The position numbers and the translations under genes are program-made. A stretch of DNA of 51,508 bases from an uncultured Actinoplanes sp. (GTDB lineage Bacteria; Actinomycetota; Actinomycetes; Mycobacteriales; Micromonosporaceae): positions 1-51,508 of the forward strand of contig NZ_CAKUCL010000020.1 of the NCBI RefSeq assembly GCF_934643405.1. The letters run 5' to 3'. This document shows positions 32,493 through 40,568 of the stretch, piece by piece. The notes beneath the pieces are model-generated. The model searched no databases. It saw nothing but the letters and a program-made list of their open reading frames with translations, and had not been told where the DNA came from. The first letter of the stretch is position 1. Each line of letters starts with the position of its first letter.

Positions 32493-33325
32493 CACGAGAA
32501 CTCCACCACCGTTCGATCTTCCACTGGGCGGTAACCCAGCCGCATGTACAGCCGGTTGCTGGTCGGGTTGGTCAGATCGGTGTTGAGGACCACGTCGCGA
32601 GCGCCCAGAGCGAGCGCCTCGCGGGTCACGGCGGTGGTCGCGCCGGCGGCATAGCCACGTCCCCGCAGCGCGGGAGGCGTGTAGACGGTCTGGACGCGGA
32701 TCATGCCGGCGTGGTGGCGCGACCGGGCGGCCAGCGACACCGGCGAGCCGTCGTCCTCCCAGAGCGTGACACCGCCGTACGAAAGCCGGTCGTCAGTGAT
32801 CGCCGCGGCGTCACCCTCCTCGCGGATCTCGTCGAACATCGCGCCGATCCACTCGGTCACCAACGGGCGGTCTCCGGCGCCGGCGACGCGGGCGCGACCG
32901 GGCGGCGGCTCGACCGGCGACGTCAGCGCCCCCAGGCGATAGAGGCGGGTACGGCGGCTGACCGAGGTGCCGGAGCCGGTGCGCTCACGCCAGGCGCCGG
33001 CGAACTCCTCCGCCGCGTCGGCCAGCAGATTCACGCCGGGAAGCGGCAGATGGGCAACGGCACGGACCGCGGGGACGACCGCCTCGGCCGGGATCTCACT
33101 GAAGATCATCGGACGCGGCGGCGTCTGCAGCAGCACCCCGTCGACGACCCCGTCCGTACGCCAGAAGCCGAAAACCGGACTTCCCTCCCCGTACGCCTGG
33201 AGACCGTGCCGCCGCAAGGTATCGACCAGGGTGAGCAGTACGGTGTGCTGAACCGGCCGCGACCGCAGGAAATCGCCCGCGGTCGCCTCGAAATGCTCGA
33301 CGCTGTCGGTCAACTCCCAGGCCAT
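32492..33325 (-). CDS. GNAT family N-acetyltransferase
   Basis: A 277-aa protein whose C-terminal half is a GNAT domain. RVQTVYTPPALRGRGYAAGATTAVTREAL carries the acetyl-CoA pyrophosphate loop (R-G-R-G-Y-A), and LNTDLTNPTSNRLYMRLGYRPVED is the C-terminal strand with the Tyr region. The N-terminal half is a diverged second GNAT-like fold, as in the two-domain DUF4081-like enzymes. ATG 33325 is chosen over an upstream in-frame ATG because GGAGG lies 8 bases before it. The substrate is unknown. Confidence 0.85.
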   Translation of the reverse strand: MAWELTDSVEHFEATAGDFLRSRPVQHTVLLTLVDTLRRHGLQAYGEGSPVFGFWRTDGVVDGVLLQTPPRPMIFSEIPAEAVVPAVRAVAHLPLPGVNLLADAAEEFAGAWRERTGSGTSVSRRTRLYRLGALTSPVEPPPGRARVAGAGDRPLVTEWIGAMFDEIREEGDAAAITDDRLSYGGVTLWEDDGSPVSLAARSRHHAGMIRVQTVYTPPALRGRGYAAGATTAVTREALALGARDVVLNTDLTNPTSNRLYMRLGYRPVEDRTVVEFS

Positions 33326-33364
33326 GGCCTCATCCTCCGGCAGGGGTGGCGGTCGATCCACCGA

Positions 33365-34375
33365 TTAAGCCGCCCAGGCCTTCGCCAGCCGGATCAGGGT
33401 GTCCTGCCGGGTCGCCGGGTCGTAGACGGTGCCGGCCAGGATCAACTCGTCCGCCCCGGTCCGCTCGACCAGCTCGTCGAGCCCGGCGACGACCTCCTCC
33501 GCCGTCCCCGTGTACTGCGTGCCGGGCAGCGAATCGAGCATCCCCCGCTCGAGATCGCTGAGCGAGGCGGACGCCGCGGTGGCCGGCGACACGATCGGTC
33601 CCAGCCGCCCGGTTCGCAGGCTCAGCGCCATGATCCGGCTCGGCCCGGCGAGATAGTGCGCCTCCTCGCTCGTCTCCGCGGCGATCACCGAGGCGCTGAC
33701 CATGACGTGCGGCTCCGGATGGCGCGGTGACGGCTTGAAGCCCGCCCGGTACAGGCGAAGCGCGTTGTCCACATCGGAGGTCATGGCGAAGTGATAGGCG
33801 TAACAGAAGGGCAGGCCGAGGGCGGCGGCGACCTGTGCCCCGTACGTGGAGGAACCCAGCATCCAGATCTCCGGATGCGTCTCGGCGACCGGCGTGGCGG
33901 TCAGATGCGCCGCCGGGCCGGGCTCGATCCGTTCGTCGCCGAGCAGCGCCAGCACGGTCTGCAGGTGTTCCGGGAACTGCTCGACGGTCAGGTACGGCGA
34001 GACTCCCCGCAGCGCCGCGGCGGTGGCCTGGTCGGTGCCCGGGGCCCGCCCGATGCCGAGGTCGATGCGACCCGGGTAGATCGCCTCGAGCAGCGCGAAC
34101 TGTTCGGCGACCACGAACGGCATGTGATTGGGCAACATCACGCCGCCCGAGCCGACCCGGATCCGCCGCGTCTGCGCGGCGACGGCGCTGATCAGCACCG
34201 GCGGGGCGGTGGAGGCGACGGCCGGCATGTTGTGATGCTCGGCCACCCAGAAACGGAGATATCCGTGCTCGTCCGCCGTGCGGGCGATGTCGAGCGTGCC
34301 GCGCAGAGCATCCGCGCTGGAATGCCCCTCCCGGACCGTCGCGAGATCAAGAACGGAGAGCGGTACGCGGTTCAC
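33365..34375 (-). CDS. LLM class flavin-dependent oxidoreductase
   Basis: A 336-aa luciferase-like monooxygenase family protein with a TIM-barrel. PLSVLDLATVREGHSSADAL at the N-terminus, FWVAEHHNMPAVASTAP, IRVGSGGVMLPNH and RIDLGIGRAPGTD match the TIGR03558 group (alkane/bacterial luciferase-like, FMN or F420). The substrate is unknown. The leaderless start GTG 34375 has minus-strand TAGGGT 6 bases before it. Confidence 0.9.
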   Translation of the reverse strand: MNRVPLSVLDLATVREGHSSADALRGTLDIARTADEHGYLRFWVAEHHNMPAVASTAPPVLISAVAAQTRRIRVGSGGVMLPNHMPFVVAEQFALLEAIYPGRIDLGIGRAPGTDQATAAALRGVSPYLTVEQFPEHLQTVLALLGDERIEPGPAAHLTATPVAETHPEIWMLGSSTYGAQVAAALGLPFCYAYHFAMTSDVDNALRLYRAGFKPSPRHPEPHVMVSASVIAAETSEEAHYLAGPSRIMALSLRTGRLGPIVSPATAASASLSDLERGMLDSLPGTQYTGTAEEVVAGLDELVERTGADELILAGTVYDPATRQDTLIRLAKAWAA

Positions 34376-34381
34376 GATTAG

Positions 34382-34387
34382 ACCCTA
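34382..34387 (-). promoter_or_regulatory. Leaderless -10 box of the LLM gene
   Basis: Minus-strand TAGGGT ends 6 bases before GTG 34375. Confidence 0.55.
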
Positions 34388-34427
34388 GCGCGCCGCCGGC
34401 CTGGACAAATCGCCCGTAACGGGGACG

Positions 34428-34871
34428 TCAGCGCCTCTGCTGCTGGCGAATGACCTGCGTCCCGACCGTGGCCGCGGCCAGTGCCGCGCCCGGCACCAGC
34501 AGCCAGACCGGCCACGGGTAGACGTAACCGTCCACAGTGGCCGCGACCAGCACGTACACCACCACGTTCACTGCGGCGAGCGCCGCCCAGATGGTCCAGA
34601 GCACCAGTACCGCCGTCGGCATCCGCCGTGCCTTGCGGCGCGCCTCCGCCTGCACCTCGGCGGCGCTCAAGCCGGGCTTCGGCAGGTCGGTGACGAGCAG
34701 CAACAGCTCCTTGTACGTGCGTGCCGCGTACGCCTCGCGCACCCGGTCGTCGTACTCGTGAAGGGAGAGCCGGCCCTCGTCCAGCGCCGCCTTCAGCTGA
34801 TCGGCGATCTTCTGCCGGTCGATGTCGGCGGCGCGCAGCGTCTCGACGTCGGTCCTGACTTCCCTCGGCAT
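34428..34871 (-). CDS. DUF1707 (SHOCT-like) two-helix membrane protein
   Basis: A 147-aa protein. Residues 10-62 are a DUF1707 domain (LRAADIDRQKIADQLKAALDEGRLSLHEYDDRV, then TYKELLLLVTDLP), a short helical module related to SHOCT. Two hydrophobic helices follow near 85-110 and 115-135, ending in a basic tail. ATG 34871 has GAGGAG seven bases upstream. DUF1707 proteins in actinobacteria are small membrane-associated proteins of unknown role, sometimes linked to envelope stress. It is 35 bp downstream of the MFS stop on the same strand side. Confidence 0.88.
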   Translation of the reverse strand: MPREVRTDVETLRAADIDRQKIADQLKAALDEGRLSLHEYDDRVREAYAARTYKELLLLVTDLPKPGLSAAEVQAEARRKARRMPTAVLVLWTIWAALAAVNVVVYVLVAATVDGYVYPWPVWLLVPGAALAAATVGTQVIRQQQRR

Positions 34872-34905
34872 CGGACTGCTCCTCACCCCGTGACGTGAGG
34901 TCAGG

Positions 34906-36141
34906 TTACCCAGCGGTCCCCTCGCTGGGCAGGGGGTAAAACCCCGAGCCGTCGGCGCGCGCGATCGGCCCGCGCGGGAGCAGCGACACCAGCCCGGCCG
35001 CCATCAGCACCGACGCCGCGAAGACGAACGCCCACGGCACCCCGCCCGGCCGGTCGACGATGGCCCCGGCGATCGCGCCGCCCGCCGCGCTGCCCGCGAC
35101 CGACACGGTCACCACCCAGGTGAACGCCTCGTTCACCATGCCGGCCGGCGCCAGCCGCGACACCAGGTTGTTCCCGACGGTCAGCGCCGGGGCGATCGTC
35201 GCGCCGCCGAGCACCAGCGCGATCCCCAGATACAGCGGCGCCGGCATGAAGGCGAGCACGAGGAAACTCACCGACACCGCGGCGAGCAGCAGCCCGAACT
35301 GCCGGTGCAGAGCCATCGCCGGGTGCCGGGTGCCGAACCAGATGCCACCGACGGCACTGCCCACACCCCAGATGCCCAGTAGCACGCCGCCGAGCCCGTC
35401 GCCGCCGCCGTGCTGTGCCGCATACGCCGGGACGATCACGCCGGACGCGCCGAACGCGATGCCGAGCGACACCACGCAGACCAGCAGCACGGCGAAGCCG
35501 GGAGCCCTCAACGGTCCCAGCCCGCGAGTCTTGTCAGACGAGAGATGCGGCCGATGCCGCATCACCGGCAGCCGGGCCACCCACAGCGTGCCCACGAACG
35601 TCACCACGGCGGCGCTGAGCAGCGCCGACGCCGGATCGGAGGTGATCACGATCAGCGCGGCCACCAGGATCGGACCGAGCACGAAGACCAGCTCGAACAG
35701 CGAGGTCTCGGCGGCCACCGCGGCGTTGCGCAGGGCATGCTGCCCGCTGCCGAGCGCGGTCAGGCCGGTCCAGGCACGGCGGACGGCGGCGGTCAGCGGC
35801 GGATATGTGGCGCCGGCCACCGCGGTGAGCGCAAAGATCGACGTCGTGGTTCCGGCGAGGACCAGGCCGGCCAGCGCGAGCGGATGCAGCACCCCGGTCG
35901 CGACCAGGATCCGGGACGGGCCGATCCGGTCGGCCAGCCGCCCGGCGATCGGGCTCACCACCGCCCCGGCCAGGGCGTAGATGCCGGCGGCGAGACCCGC
36001 CGTCGCGTACCGGCCGGTCTCCTGCTCCACCAGGAGCAGCAGGGCGAGCGGAACCATGCCGATGCCGAGCCGCGCCAGGATGCCGACGCTGAGCAGCGTC
36101 CGCCCGCCGGGCAGCTGCCAGACGTCCAGGTAGTGACGCAC
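34906..36141 (-). CDS. Major facilitator superfamily transporter
   Basis: A 411-aa 12-helix transporter. GRLADRIGPSRILVATG is the MFS loop 2-3 motif and its weak repeat is GIWFGTRHPAMALHRQFG. I start at GTG 36141, since AGAGGA lies six bases before it; an upstream GTG 36156 is also in frame. The overall pattern resembles drug or small-molecule exporters, but the substrate is unknown. It lies between DUF1707 and htpX with a hairpin upstream. Confidence 0.87.
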   Translation of the reverse strand: MRHYLDVWQLPGGRTLLSVGILARLGIGMVPLALLLLVEQETGRYATAGLAAGIYALAGAVVSPIAGRLADRIGPSRILVATGVLHPLALAGLVLAGTTTSIFALTAVAGATYPPLTAAVRRAWTGLTALGSGQHALRNAAVAAETSLFELVFVLGPILVAALIVITSDPASALLSAAVVTFVGTLWVARLPVMRHRPHLSSDKTRGLGPLRAPGFAVLLVCVVSLGIAFGASGVIVPAYAAQHGGGDGLGGVLLGIWGVGSAVGGIWFGTRHPAMALHRQFGLLLAAVSVSFLVLAFMPAPLYLGIALVLGGATIAPALTVGNNLVSRLAPAGMVNEAFTWVVTVSVAGSAAGGAIAGAIVDRPGGVPWAFVFAASVLMAAGLVSLLPRGPIARADGSGFYPLPSEGTAG

Positions 36142-36162
36142 CTCGGGTCCTCTCACACGCGA

Positions 36163-36189
36163 AGGGGCCGCCCATGCGGGGCGGCCCCT
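36163..36189 (-). terminator. Hairpin terminator of htpX
   Basis: An 11-bp stem (AGGGGCCGCCC at 36163-36173 with GGGCGGCCCCT at 36179-36189) and a 5-nt loop, 18 bases past the htpX stop. Confidence 0.75.
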
Positions 36190-36207
36190 GATTGCTTTGT
36201 CGAACGG

Positions 36208-37077
36208 TCAGCGGTACTGGATCGCGCTCGCCTGCTCGCGCAGCCGGGCGATGCGCTGCTCCATCGGCGGGTGGGTGGAGAACAGCGACGAGATGCCGCC
36301 GCCCCGGAACGGATTCGCGATCATCAGGTGCGCCGCGCTGCTCAGCTGTCCCTGGGCCGGGAGCGGCATGCGCTGCGTACCGTAGCTGATCTTCTCCAGC
36401 GCGCTGGCGAGGGCCAGCGGGTCGCCGGTCAGGGCGGCGCCGTCGGCGTCGGCCTGATACTCACGGTTCCGGCTGATCGCGAGCTGGATGATGGTCGCGG
36501 CCAGCGGGCCGAGGATCAGCATCAGCAACAGCGACGCCGGGTTCGGGCCGTCGTCGTCGTCCGAGCCGCCGAGCGGCAGGAAGATCGCCAGGTGGGCGAG
36601 GCTGGTGATGATGCCGGCCAGGGCGCCCGCGACGCTGGAGATCAGGATGTCCCGGTTGTAGACGTGGGACAGCTCGTGACCGATCACGGCGCGCAGCTCG
36701 CGCCGGTCCAGCAGGCGGGTGATGCCCTCGGTCACCGCGACCGCCGCGTGCTGCGGGTTACGGCCGGTCGCGAAGGCGTTGGGCTGAGGCGTCGGCGAGA
36801 CATACAGCCTCGGCATGGGCTGCCCGGCGGACGTCGCCAGCTCCCGGACGATCTGGTGGAGCGCGGGGAACTGCGCCTCGGTCACCGGCTGGGCGCGCAT
36901 GGCACGCAGCGCGAGCTTGTCGGAGAAGAAGTACGTGCCGACGTTCATCGCCAGCGAGATGAGCACGGCGAACACGAGGCCGCCGCTGCCACCGAGCCAG
37001 TAGCCCAGTGCCAGGATCAACGCGGAGAGCAGACCCAGCAGAGCGGCCGTCTTGAGGCCGTTGTGATGGCTGTGCAC
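36208..37077 (-). CDS. htpX: HtpX membrane zinc protease
   Basis: A 289-aa M48 protease that degrades misfolded membrane proteins. Two N-terminal helices (10-30 and 33-50) are followed by PNAFATGRNPQHAAVAVTEG and the zinc site HELSH (134-138), with the third ligand Glu in NREYQADADG. Two more helices lie near 145-195. The length and order are those of HtpX. GTG 37077 is chosen for GAAGGAG five bases upstream. There is a visible terminator after it. Confidence 0.95.
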   Translation of the reverse strand: MHSHHNGLKTAALLGLLSALILALGYWLGGSGGLVFAVLISLAMNVGTYFFSDKLALRAMRAQPVTEAQFPALHQIVRELATSAGQPMPRLYVSPTPQPNAFATGRNPQHAAVAVTEGITRLLDRRELRAVIGHELSHVYNRDILISSVAGALAGIITSLAHLAIFLPLGGSDDDDGPNPASLLLMLILGPLAATIIQLAISRNREYQADADGAALTGDPLALASALEKISYGTQRMPLPAQGQLSSAAHLMIANPFRGGGISSLFSTHPPMEQRIARLREQASAIQYR

Positions 37078-37217
37078 TTGAGCTCCTTCGGAATGCGGGC
37101 CGGGGAGGCCACGCATCCGATGGAACGTCGGGGTCCGGGGAATTCATCCGTACGGGCCTGTGAGTTGACTGAAAAGGACCAGCCGCGGCACTTGCATCCG
37201 GTACCCCGGTACAGGCT

Positions 37218-37223
37218 TACCGT
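37218..37223 (+). promoter_or_regulatory. Leaderless -10 box of the small Cys protein gene
   Basis: TACCGT ends 6 bases before ATG 37230. Confidence 0.55.
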
Positions 37224-37229
37224 CGAAAC

Positions 37230-37529
37230 ATGTCGTTCGAAGTGCCTGACTCGTGCACGCTCCCGACCGCGGAGCGTCCGCTGCGCCTCGCCGAGTTCGA
37301 CGAGCTGTTCGCCACCGCCGTGCGCGAGGTGGAGAGCCCGGCCCCCACCCGTGCCCGGCTGCGGCTGGCCGGCGTCGAGGCGGCCCGGGTGCGAGACCTG
37401 ACCGCGCGCGAGGCCGAGTGCTGCTCGTTCTTCACCTTCACCGTCGCGGAGAGCCCGTTGACACTGGAGATAGAGGTACCGCCTGGCTACGCGTACGTGC
37501 TCGACTCCCTCGTGCAGCGGGCGAGGTGA
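37230..37529 (+). CDS. Small protein with paired cysteines, MerR partner
   Basis: A 99-aa soluble protein. Cys64 and Cys65 are adjacent in REAECCSFFTF and a single Cys9 is near the start. I recognise the arrangement LPTAERPLRLAEFDELFA plus ECCSFF from small actinobacterial proteins found next to MerR regulators, but know no named domain. It ends 4 bp before the MerR gene, so both are cotranscribed from the leaderless promoter at 37218. A role in binding a thiophilic metal or in redox sensing is inference. Confidence 0.75.
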   Translation: MSFEVPDSCTLPTAERPLRLAEFDELFATAVREVESPAPTRARLRLAGVEAARVRDLTAREAECCSFFTFTVAESPLTLEIEVPPGYAYVLDSLVQRAR

Positions 37530-37533
37530 GCCG

Positions 37534-37923
37534 ATGTTGCGTGCCGGGGAGGTGGCCGCCCAGGCCGGGGTGAACGTGCAGACGCTTCGCTACTACGAGC
37601 GTCGCGGGCTGCTAGCCGACCCGCCGCGCTCCCACGGCGGGCACCGGCTCTATCCGCCGGACACGGTCGCGCTGCTGCGCGTCATCAAGGCGGCTCAGCG
37701 GCTCGGCTTCACACTGGACGAGGTGGCCGGCCTGATCGAGACCGACCGCCGTCATCCCCCCGGCGACCTCCGCCAGAAAGCAATCGACAAGATCGCCGAG
37801 ATCGACGCGCGGATCGCCGCGCTGACCGCGATCCGCGCGACGCTGACCGAGGTGGCCGACGCCCGCTACGACCGCCTGATCAACTGCACCTGTCCGGAGT
37901 GCGCGGTCCCGGCCACCCGGTAA
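37534..37923 (+). CDS. MerR family regulator with C-terminal Cys cluster
   Basis: A 129-aa regulator. The winged HTH is residues 1-70 (RAGEVAAQAGVNVQTLRYYERRGLL, HRLYPPDTVALLRVIKAAQRLGFTLDEVAGLI) and the dimer helix 78-110. The C-terminus has Cys118, Cys120 and Cys123 in NCTCPEC, suggesting a metal or thiol effector as in the MerR/ZntR/SoxR groups. Position four bp after the small Cys protein argues for a shared sensing circuit. Confidence 0.9.
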   Translation: MLRAGEVAAQAGVNVQTLRYYERRGLLADPPRSHGGHRLYPPDTVALLRVIKAAQRLGFTLDEVAGLIETDRRHPPGDLRQKAIDKIAEIDARIAALTAIRATLTEVADARYDRLINCTCPECAVPATR

Positions 37924-37964
37924 TCAGGTTGATGCGGGCGAGCGCCCGGGCGAGCATGGTCGGC

Positions 37965-38978
37965 ATGCGATCCCCGCTGCAGGGCGGGCTCCCACCGGCC
38001 GACGCGGTGGCCGGCCCGGTCGTGGAGATCGCCTGCGACGAGTCCGGGTTCTCCGGCACCAACCTGCTCGACCCGGCCACCCCGGTGATCACCCATGCGA
38101 GTGTCGACCTCGGCGTGGACGAGGCCGCCGCGCTGATCGGCGAGCTGCGGGTCTCGGCGCACGAGCTCAAGTCCGGCCAGTTCCTGCGCCGCCCGGACGC
38201 GGACGCACCCCGCTTCCTGCGGGCGCTGACCGGCCGGGCGCTGGTGCATCTGGTCGACAAGGAGTTCTTCCTCGTCACCCGGATCGTCGACCTGCTGCTG
38301 GCCGAGCCCACCTACGCCGCCGGCACCCGGCTGACCCGGCACCACCGTCCACCGGCTCTCGCCCTGTACCGGGCCGGACGCACCGCGGGCAAGGACTGGC
38401 ACGCCTTCCTGGCGGCCTTCGTCGAACTGGTCCGCACCAAGCGACCGGGTCCGCTCGACCGGCGCGTGCAGCGGTTCTTCCAGACCCGCGACGCGCTCGC
38501 CCGGCACGGTCTCGGTCCCGCTGAGCGGGCCGTCCTCGACCGGCTGACCGAGCCGCACGTGCGAGCCGTGGTGACCAGGCTCGACAACGACGACCGATCG
38601 ATCCCGCCGCCCTTGGAGCCGCTGCTGCCGGCGCTGGCGGAAACCGTCCTGTCGTGGAGCGGCGGCCGGCGGCAGGTGCTGGTGATCCACGACGAGCAGA
38701 GCGCCCTCACCGCCGACCGGCTGACCCGCCTGCAGCGGGCACTGACCGATGACGACGGACTCTCCCCGCTGGCCGGCCTGCTGATGGCCGACTCCCGCGA
38801 CGATCCCCGGGTCCAGGTCGCCGACCTGCTGGCCGGGATGGCCCGCCGGTCACCCGCCCTCGTCGGCGGGGCGCTGCTGTCCCCGACCTCCCTGCGCGAC
38901 CCCGCCCAGCCGACCGCGGAGACGAGAAAGGCCCCTCACCTTCGTGAGGGGCCTTGCCGTCCCAGTGGTGGCGGGTGA
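37965..38978 (+). CDS. DUF3800 domain protein
   Basis: A 337-aa protein of the DUF3800 family, a predicted RNase H-like nuclease fold. ACDESGFSGTNLLD near residue 23 has the conserved Asp-Glu-Ser, HDEQSALT lies near 245 and RVQVADLLAGM near 283 contains the final conserved Asp. I start at ATG 37965; in-frame ATGs at 37932 and 37956 are possible. The last 17 codons run through the tRNA terminator hairpin, and the stop codon is supplied by the att remnant at 38965, so the C-terminus may have been altered by the integration. Confidence 0.8.
   Translation: MRSPLQGGLPPADAVAGPVVEIACDESGFSGTNLLDPATPVITHASVDLGVDEAAALIGELRVSAHELKSGQFLRRPDADAPRFLRALTGRALVHLVDKEFFLVTRIVDLLLAEPTYAAGTRLTRHHRPPALALYRAGRTAGKDWHAFLAAFVELVRTKRPGPLDRRVQRFFQTRDALARHGLGPAERAVLDRLTEPHVRAVVTRLDNDDRSIPPPLEPLLPALAETVLSWSGGRRQVLVIHDEQSALTADRLTRLQRALTDDDGLSPLAGLLMADSRDDPRVQVADLLAGMARRSPALVGGALLSPTSLRDPAQPTAETRKAPHLREGPCRPSGGG
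38928..38955 (-). terminator. tRNA-Tyr terminator, original copy left of the island
   Basis: A 12-bp perfect stem (AAGGCCCCTCAC at 38928-38939 with GTGAGGGGCCTT at 38944-38955) and a 4-nt loop. The minus strand continues TTTCTCGTCTC after the stem. It lies just outside the att remnant. Confidence 0.75.
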
Positions 38979-38981
38979 AGG
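38965..38981. repeat. att remnant 1 (tRNA-Tyr 3' end, partial)
   Basis: GTGGTGGCGGGTGAAGG matches the tRNA-Tyr 3' end and its flank at 46081-46097, then diverges. It marks the outer left boundary of the stacked elements. Confidence 0.7.
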
Positions 38982-39464
38982 GATTGGGGCGATGAGGATG
39001 GCCCGATCGAGCGGCGCAGCCTTAAGCACCGGGCGAAGACGGCGACGCGGCCGGTGCCCGCTCCACCGCCGCTCTGTGCCCTGCTTGACCATCACATCAC
39101 TGAGTACGGGCCGGGGCCGGACGGCAGGCTGTTCGTCACCCGGCGCGGCCCCGGCGGCCGGTACGTGCCGACGCTCGGCCAGCCCATCCCGAGCAACTCG
39201 TACGGCAAGGCATGGCGCGATGCGCGCGAGGCCACCCTCACGCCCGCGCAGGTCCGATCGCCGCTGGCGAGGCGTCCGTATGACCTGCGGCACGCGGCCG
39301 TGTCGCTCTGGCTGAACGCGGGCGTTCCCGCAACCCAGGTCGCGGAGTGGGCGGGACACAGTGTCCACGTCCTGATGCGGGTGTACGCGAAGTGCATCTA
39401 CGGCCAGGACGAAGCATCTCGGCGCCGTGTCGAGGCGGCTCTTAACGCGGCCGGGCGGCAATAG
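38979..39464 (+). pseudogene. Tyrosine recombinase (integrase), C-terminal remnant
   Basis: An open frame without start begins right after the att remnant and reads into an integrase catalytic domain: ERRSLKHRAKTATRPVP at the beginning, then RRPYDLRHAAVSLWLNAGVP, VAEWAGHSVHVLMRVYAKC. Box II (the LRH) and the final catalytic Tyr are present. The N-terminal arm- and core-binding parts and box I Arg are missing. The protein would be at most 161 aa instead of about 390. A deletion between the att site and the gene middle most likely removed its 5' part. Confidence 0.85.
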
Positions 39465-39647
39465 ATCGAACGCCGTGCGCAACGGAGCCCGGGCGTCCAG
39501 GTGAAGGAATAGGACACGATTCCGCGTGTCGAGTGCCTGTGAACTCTAGTCCGCTATAGCCTCTGCTACCGAAGCTTGGTACGTCAGCGGAGCGACACTG
39601 TCAAGCGGTGCTATCCACAGGGTGCCAGGCAGCGCCTGATCATAGAA

Positions 39648-39677
39648 GCGGGGGCCGTGCCCCAACACGACCCCCGC
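39648..39677 (-). terminator. Hairpin after the small minus-strand ORF
   Basis: GCGGGGG (39648-39654) pairs with CCCCCGC (39671-39677) and CGTG with CACG inside it, separated by one C/A mismatch. Confidence 0.6.
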
Positions 39678-39690
39678 AGACGATCAGACG

Positions 39691-39912
39691 CTAGAGGTTC
39701 GGCCGCATCATCTGAAACACCAGGGCGAGGGCCTGTGCAATCTGTGCAGCGCCCTCGTTCCCGTTGTGGGAGAAGTAGAGGGAGCTCACTTGGGCCAAAC
39801 CGACGGCCATCCTCCAGAGGTCGTCAGGAGGTTGTTTGTCGGTCCTCTCGTCCGGCTTCTTCCGATGCTGCGACTGATCGTCTTGTGCCCCGCTGACCAT
39901 GCTTCCTCGCAT
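39691..39912 (-). CDS. Hypothetical 73-aa protein
   Basis: A short frame from ATG 39912 (alternative ATG 39900 with GAGGA just before it). Residues after about 10 are charged (DDQSQHRKKPDERTDKQ), followed by DLWRMAVGLAQVSSLYFSH and AAQIAQALALVFQMMRP, two amphipathic helices. This half looks protein-like and ends before a hairpin. I recognise no family. The frame continues upstream as an unconvincing Arg-rich sequence. Confidence 0.5.
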   Translation of the reverse strand: MRGSMVSGAQDDQSQHRKKPDERTDKQPPDDLWRMAVGLAQVSSLYFSHNGNEGAAQIAQALALVFQMMRPNL

Positions 39913-40177
39913 GTTGCATCCCGGAAGGGCCGGGTGGCCCACGGAACACCGAAGCGGTGAGCCGCCGGCGTGGCCACCGATCCACGCGGATCGCACGAGC
40001 AGCAGTGCGGAACGAACATTAGGGCCTCTTGCCCTGAGCGCCTTGAAGGCGCGCCGGTGCCCAGGCACATTCCAGCGCGGAGTTTGGAACGACGCGATGA
40101 TCGTGTGGGATGCCGACACGTATGCGACACGATCAGCGAGATCGAGCCGGTCGGAGCGAGATCGAGTGAGACACACG

Positions 40178-40221
40178 AAAGAGGCCCTCGGTCAGCGTTC
40201 TCGCTGGCCAAGGGCCTCTTT
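40178..40221 (-). terminator. tRNA-Tyr terminator, copy brought by the outer element
   Basis: Outer stem AAAGAGGCCCT (40178-40188) with AGGGCCTCTTT (40211-40221) and an inner stem GGTCAGCG/CGCTGGCC with one G-U pair. It lies 9 bases outside att copy 2, in the same position relative to att as the other two hairpins. Confidence 0.75.
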
Positions 40222-40229
40222 GCCTGCCT

Positions 40230-40279
40230 GTGGCGGGTGAAGGATTCGAACCTTCGTAGCTTTCGCGACGGATTTACAG
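40230..40279. repeat. attL: 50-bp perfect copy of the tRNA-Tyr 3' half
   Basis: Bases 40230-40279 are identical to 46084-46133. They cover the T arm, variable arm and anticodon-loop 3' half of tRNA-Tyr, stopping after TTTACAG. This is the left attachment site of the intact element; it is not a functional tRNA since the 5' half is absent. Confidence 0.92.
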
Positions 40280-40321
40280 GGCGTTCCTGCCGGCGCATCG
40301 CACATCACGCCTGACCTGCAC

Positions 40322-40344
40322 GCCGCGGCGCTGGTCGCCGCGGC
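40322..40344. other. Hairpin in the left arm of the element
   Basis: GCCGCGGCG (40322-40330) pairs perfectly with CGCCGCGGC (40336-40344) around 5 nt. It lies in the gene-free stretch 40280-40568, which otherwise holds only the 20-bp motif at 40391. Confidence 0.5.
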
Positions 40345-40390
40345 CCTGCAAGCCGCGTCCGGGATTCGAGCGGGTCGGGGGAGGGCTCGG

Positions 40391-40410
40391 TTCCCCCCGA
40401 TGCGCCCCCA
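40391..40410 (+). repeat. Terminal 20-bp motif, left copy
   Basis: TTCCCCCCGATGCGCCCCCA matches 45965-45984 in 19 of 20 bases, in direct orientation. It lies 111 bp inside attL. Confidence 0.65.
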
Positions 40411-40568
40411 TTGTCTTGTTGGCGAGTTGGGGCACAGGTGGCGCCGAGGCTGGGTGCCACCAAGGTCGTGCTGTTATCGATATCCCACCCCCGGCCGTGC
40501 CACGAGGGCTTCGCCTGCCGCGGACCTCGCTTTCCACTCACGCATGGTGACCGCCCGCAAGGAGTCGG

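Larger units (their letters stand above)
38965..40279. mobile_element. Decayed outer integrative element in tRNA-Tyr
   Basis: Bounded by att remnant 1 and the full 50-bp repeat at 40230-40279. It keeps an integrase C-terminus, a possible 73-aa gene and an attached terminator. The 765 bp from 39465 to 40229 hold only the small minus-strand ORF and two hairpins; the rest shows no supported gene. Base composition is lower in GC than the flanks. Confidence 0.7.

Noticed and set aside
40230..40279. A second tRNA-Tyr gene
   Set aside because: Only the 3' half is present; the acceptor 5' strand, D arm and anticodon are missing, so it is an att site.
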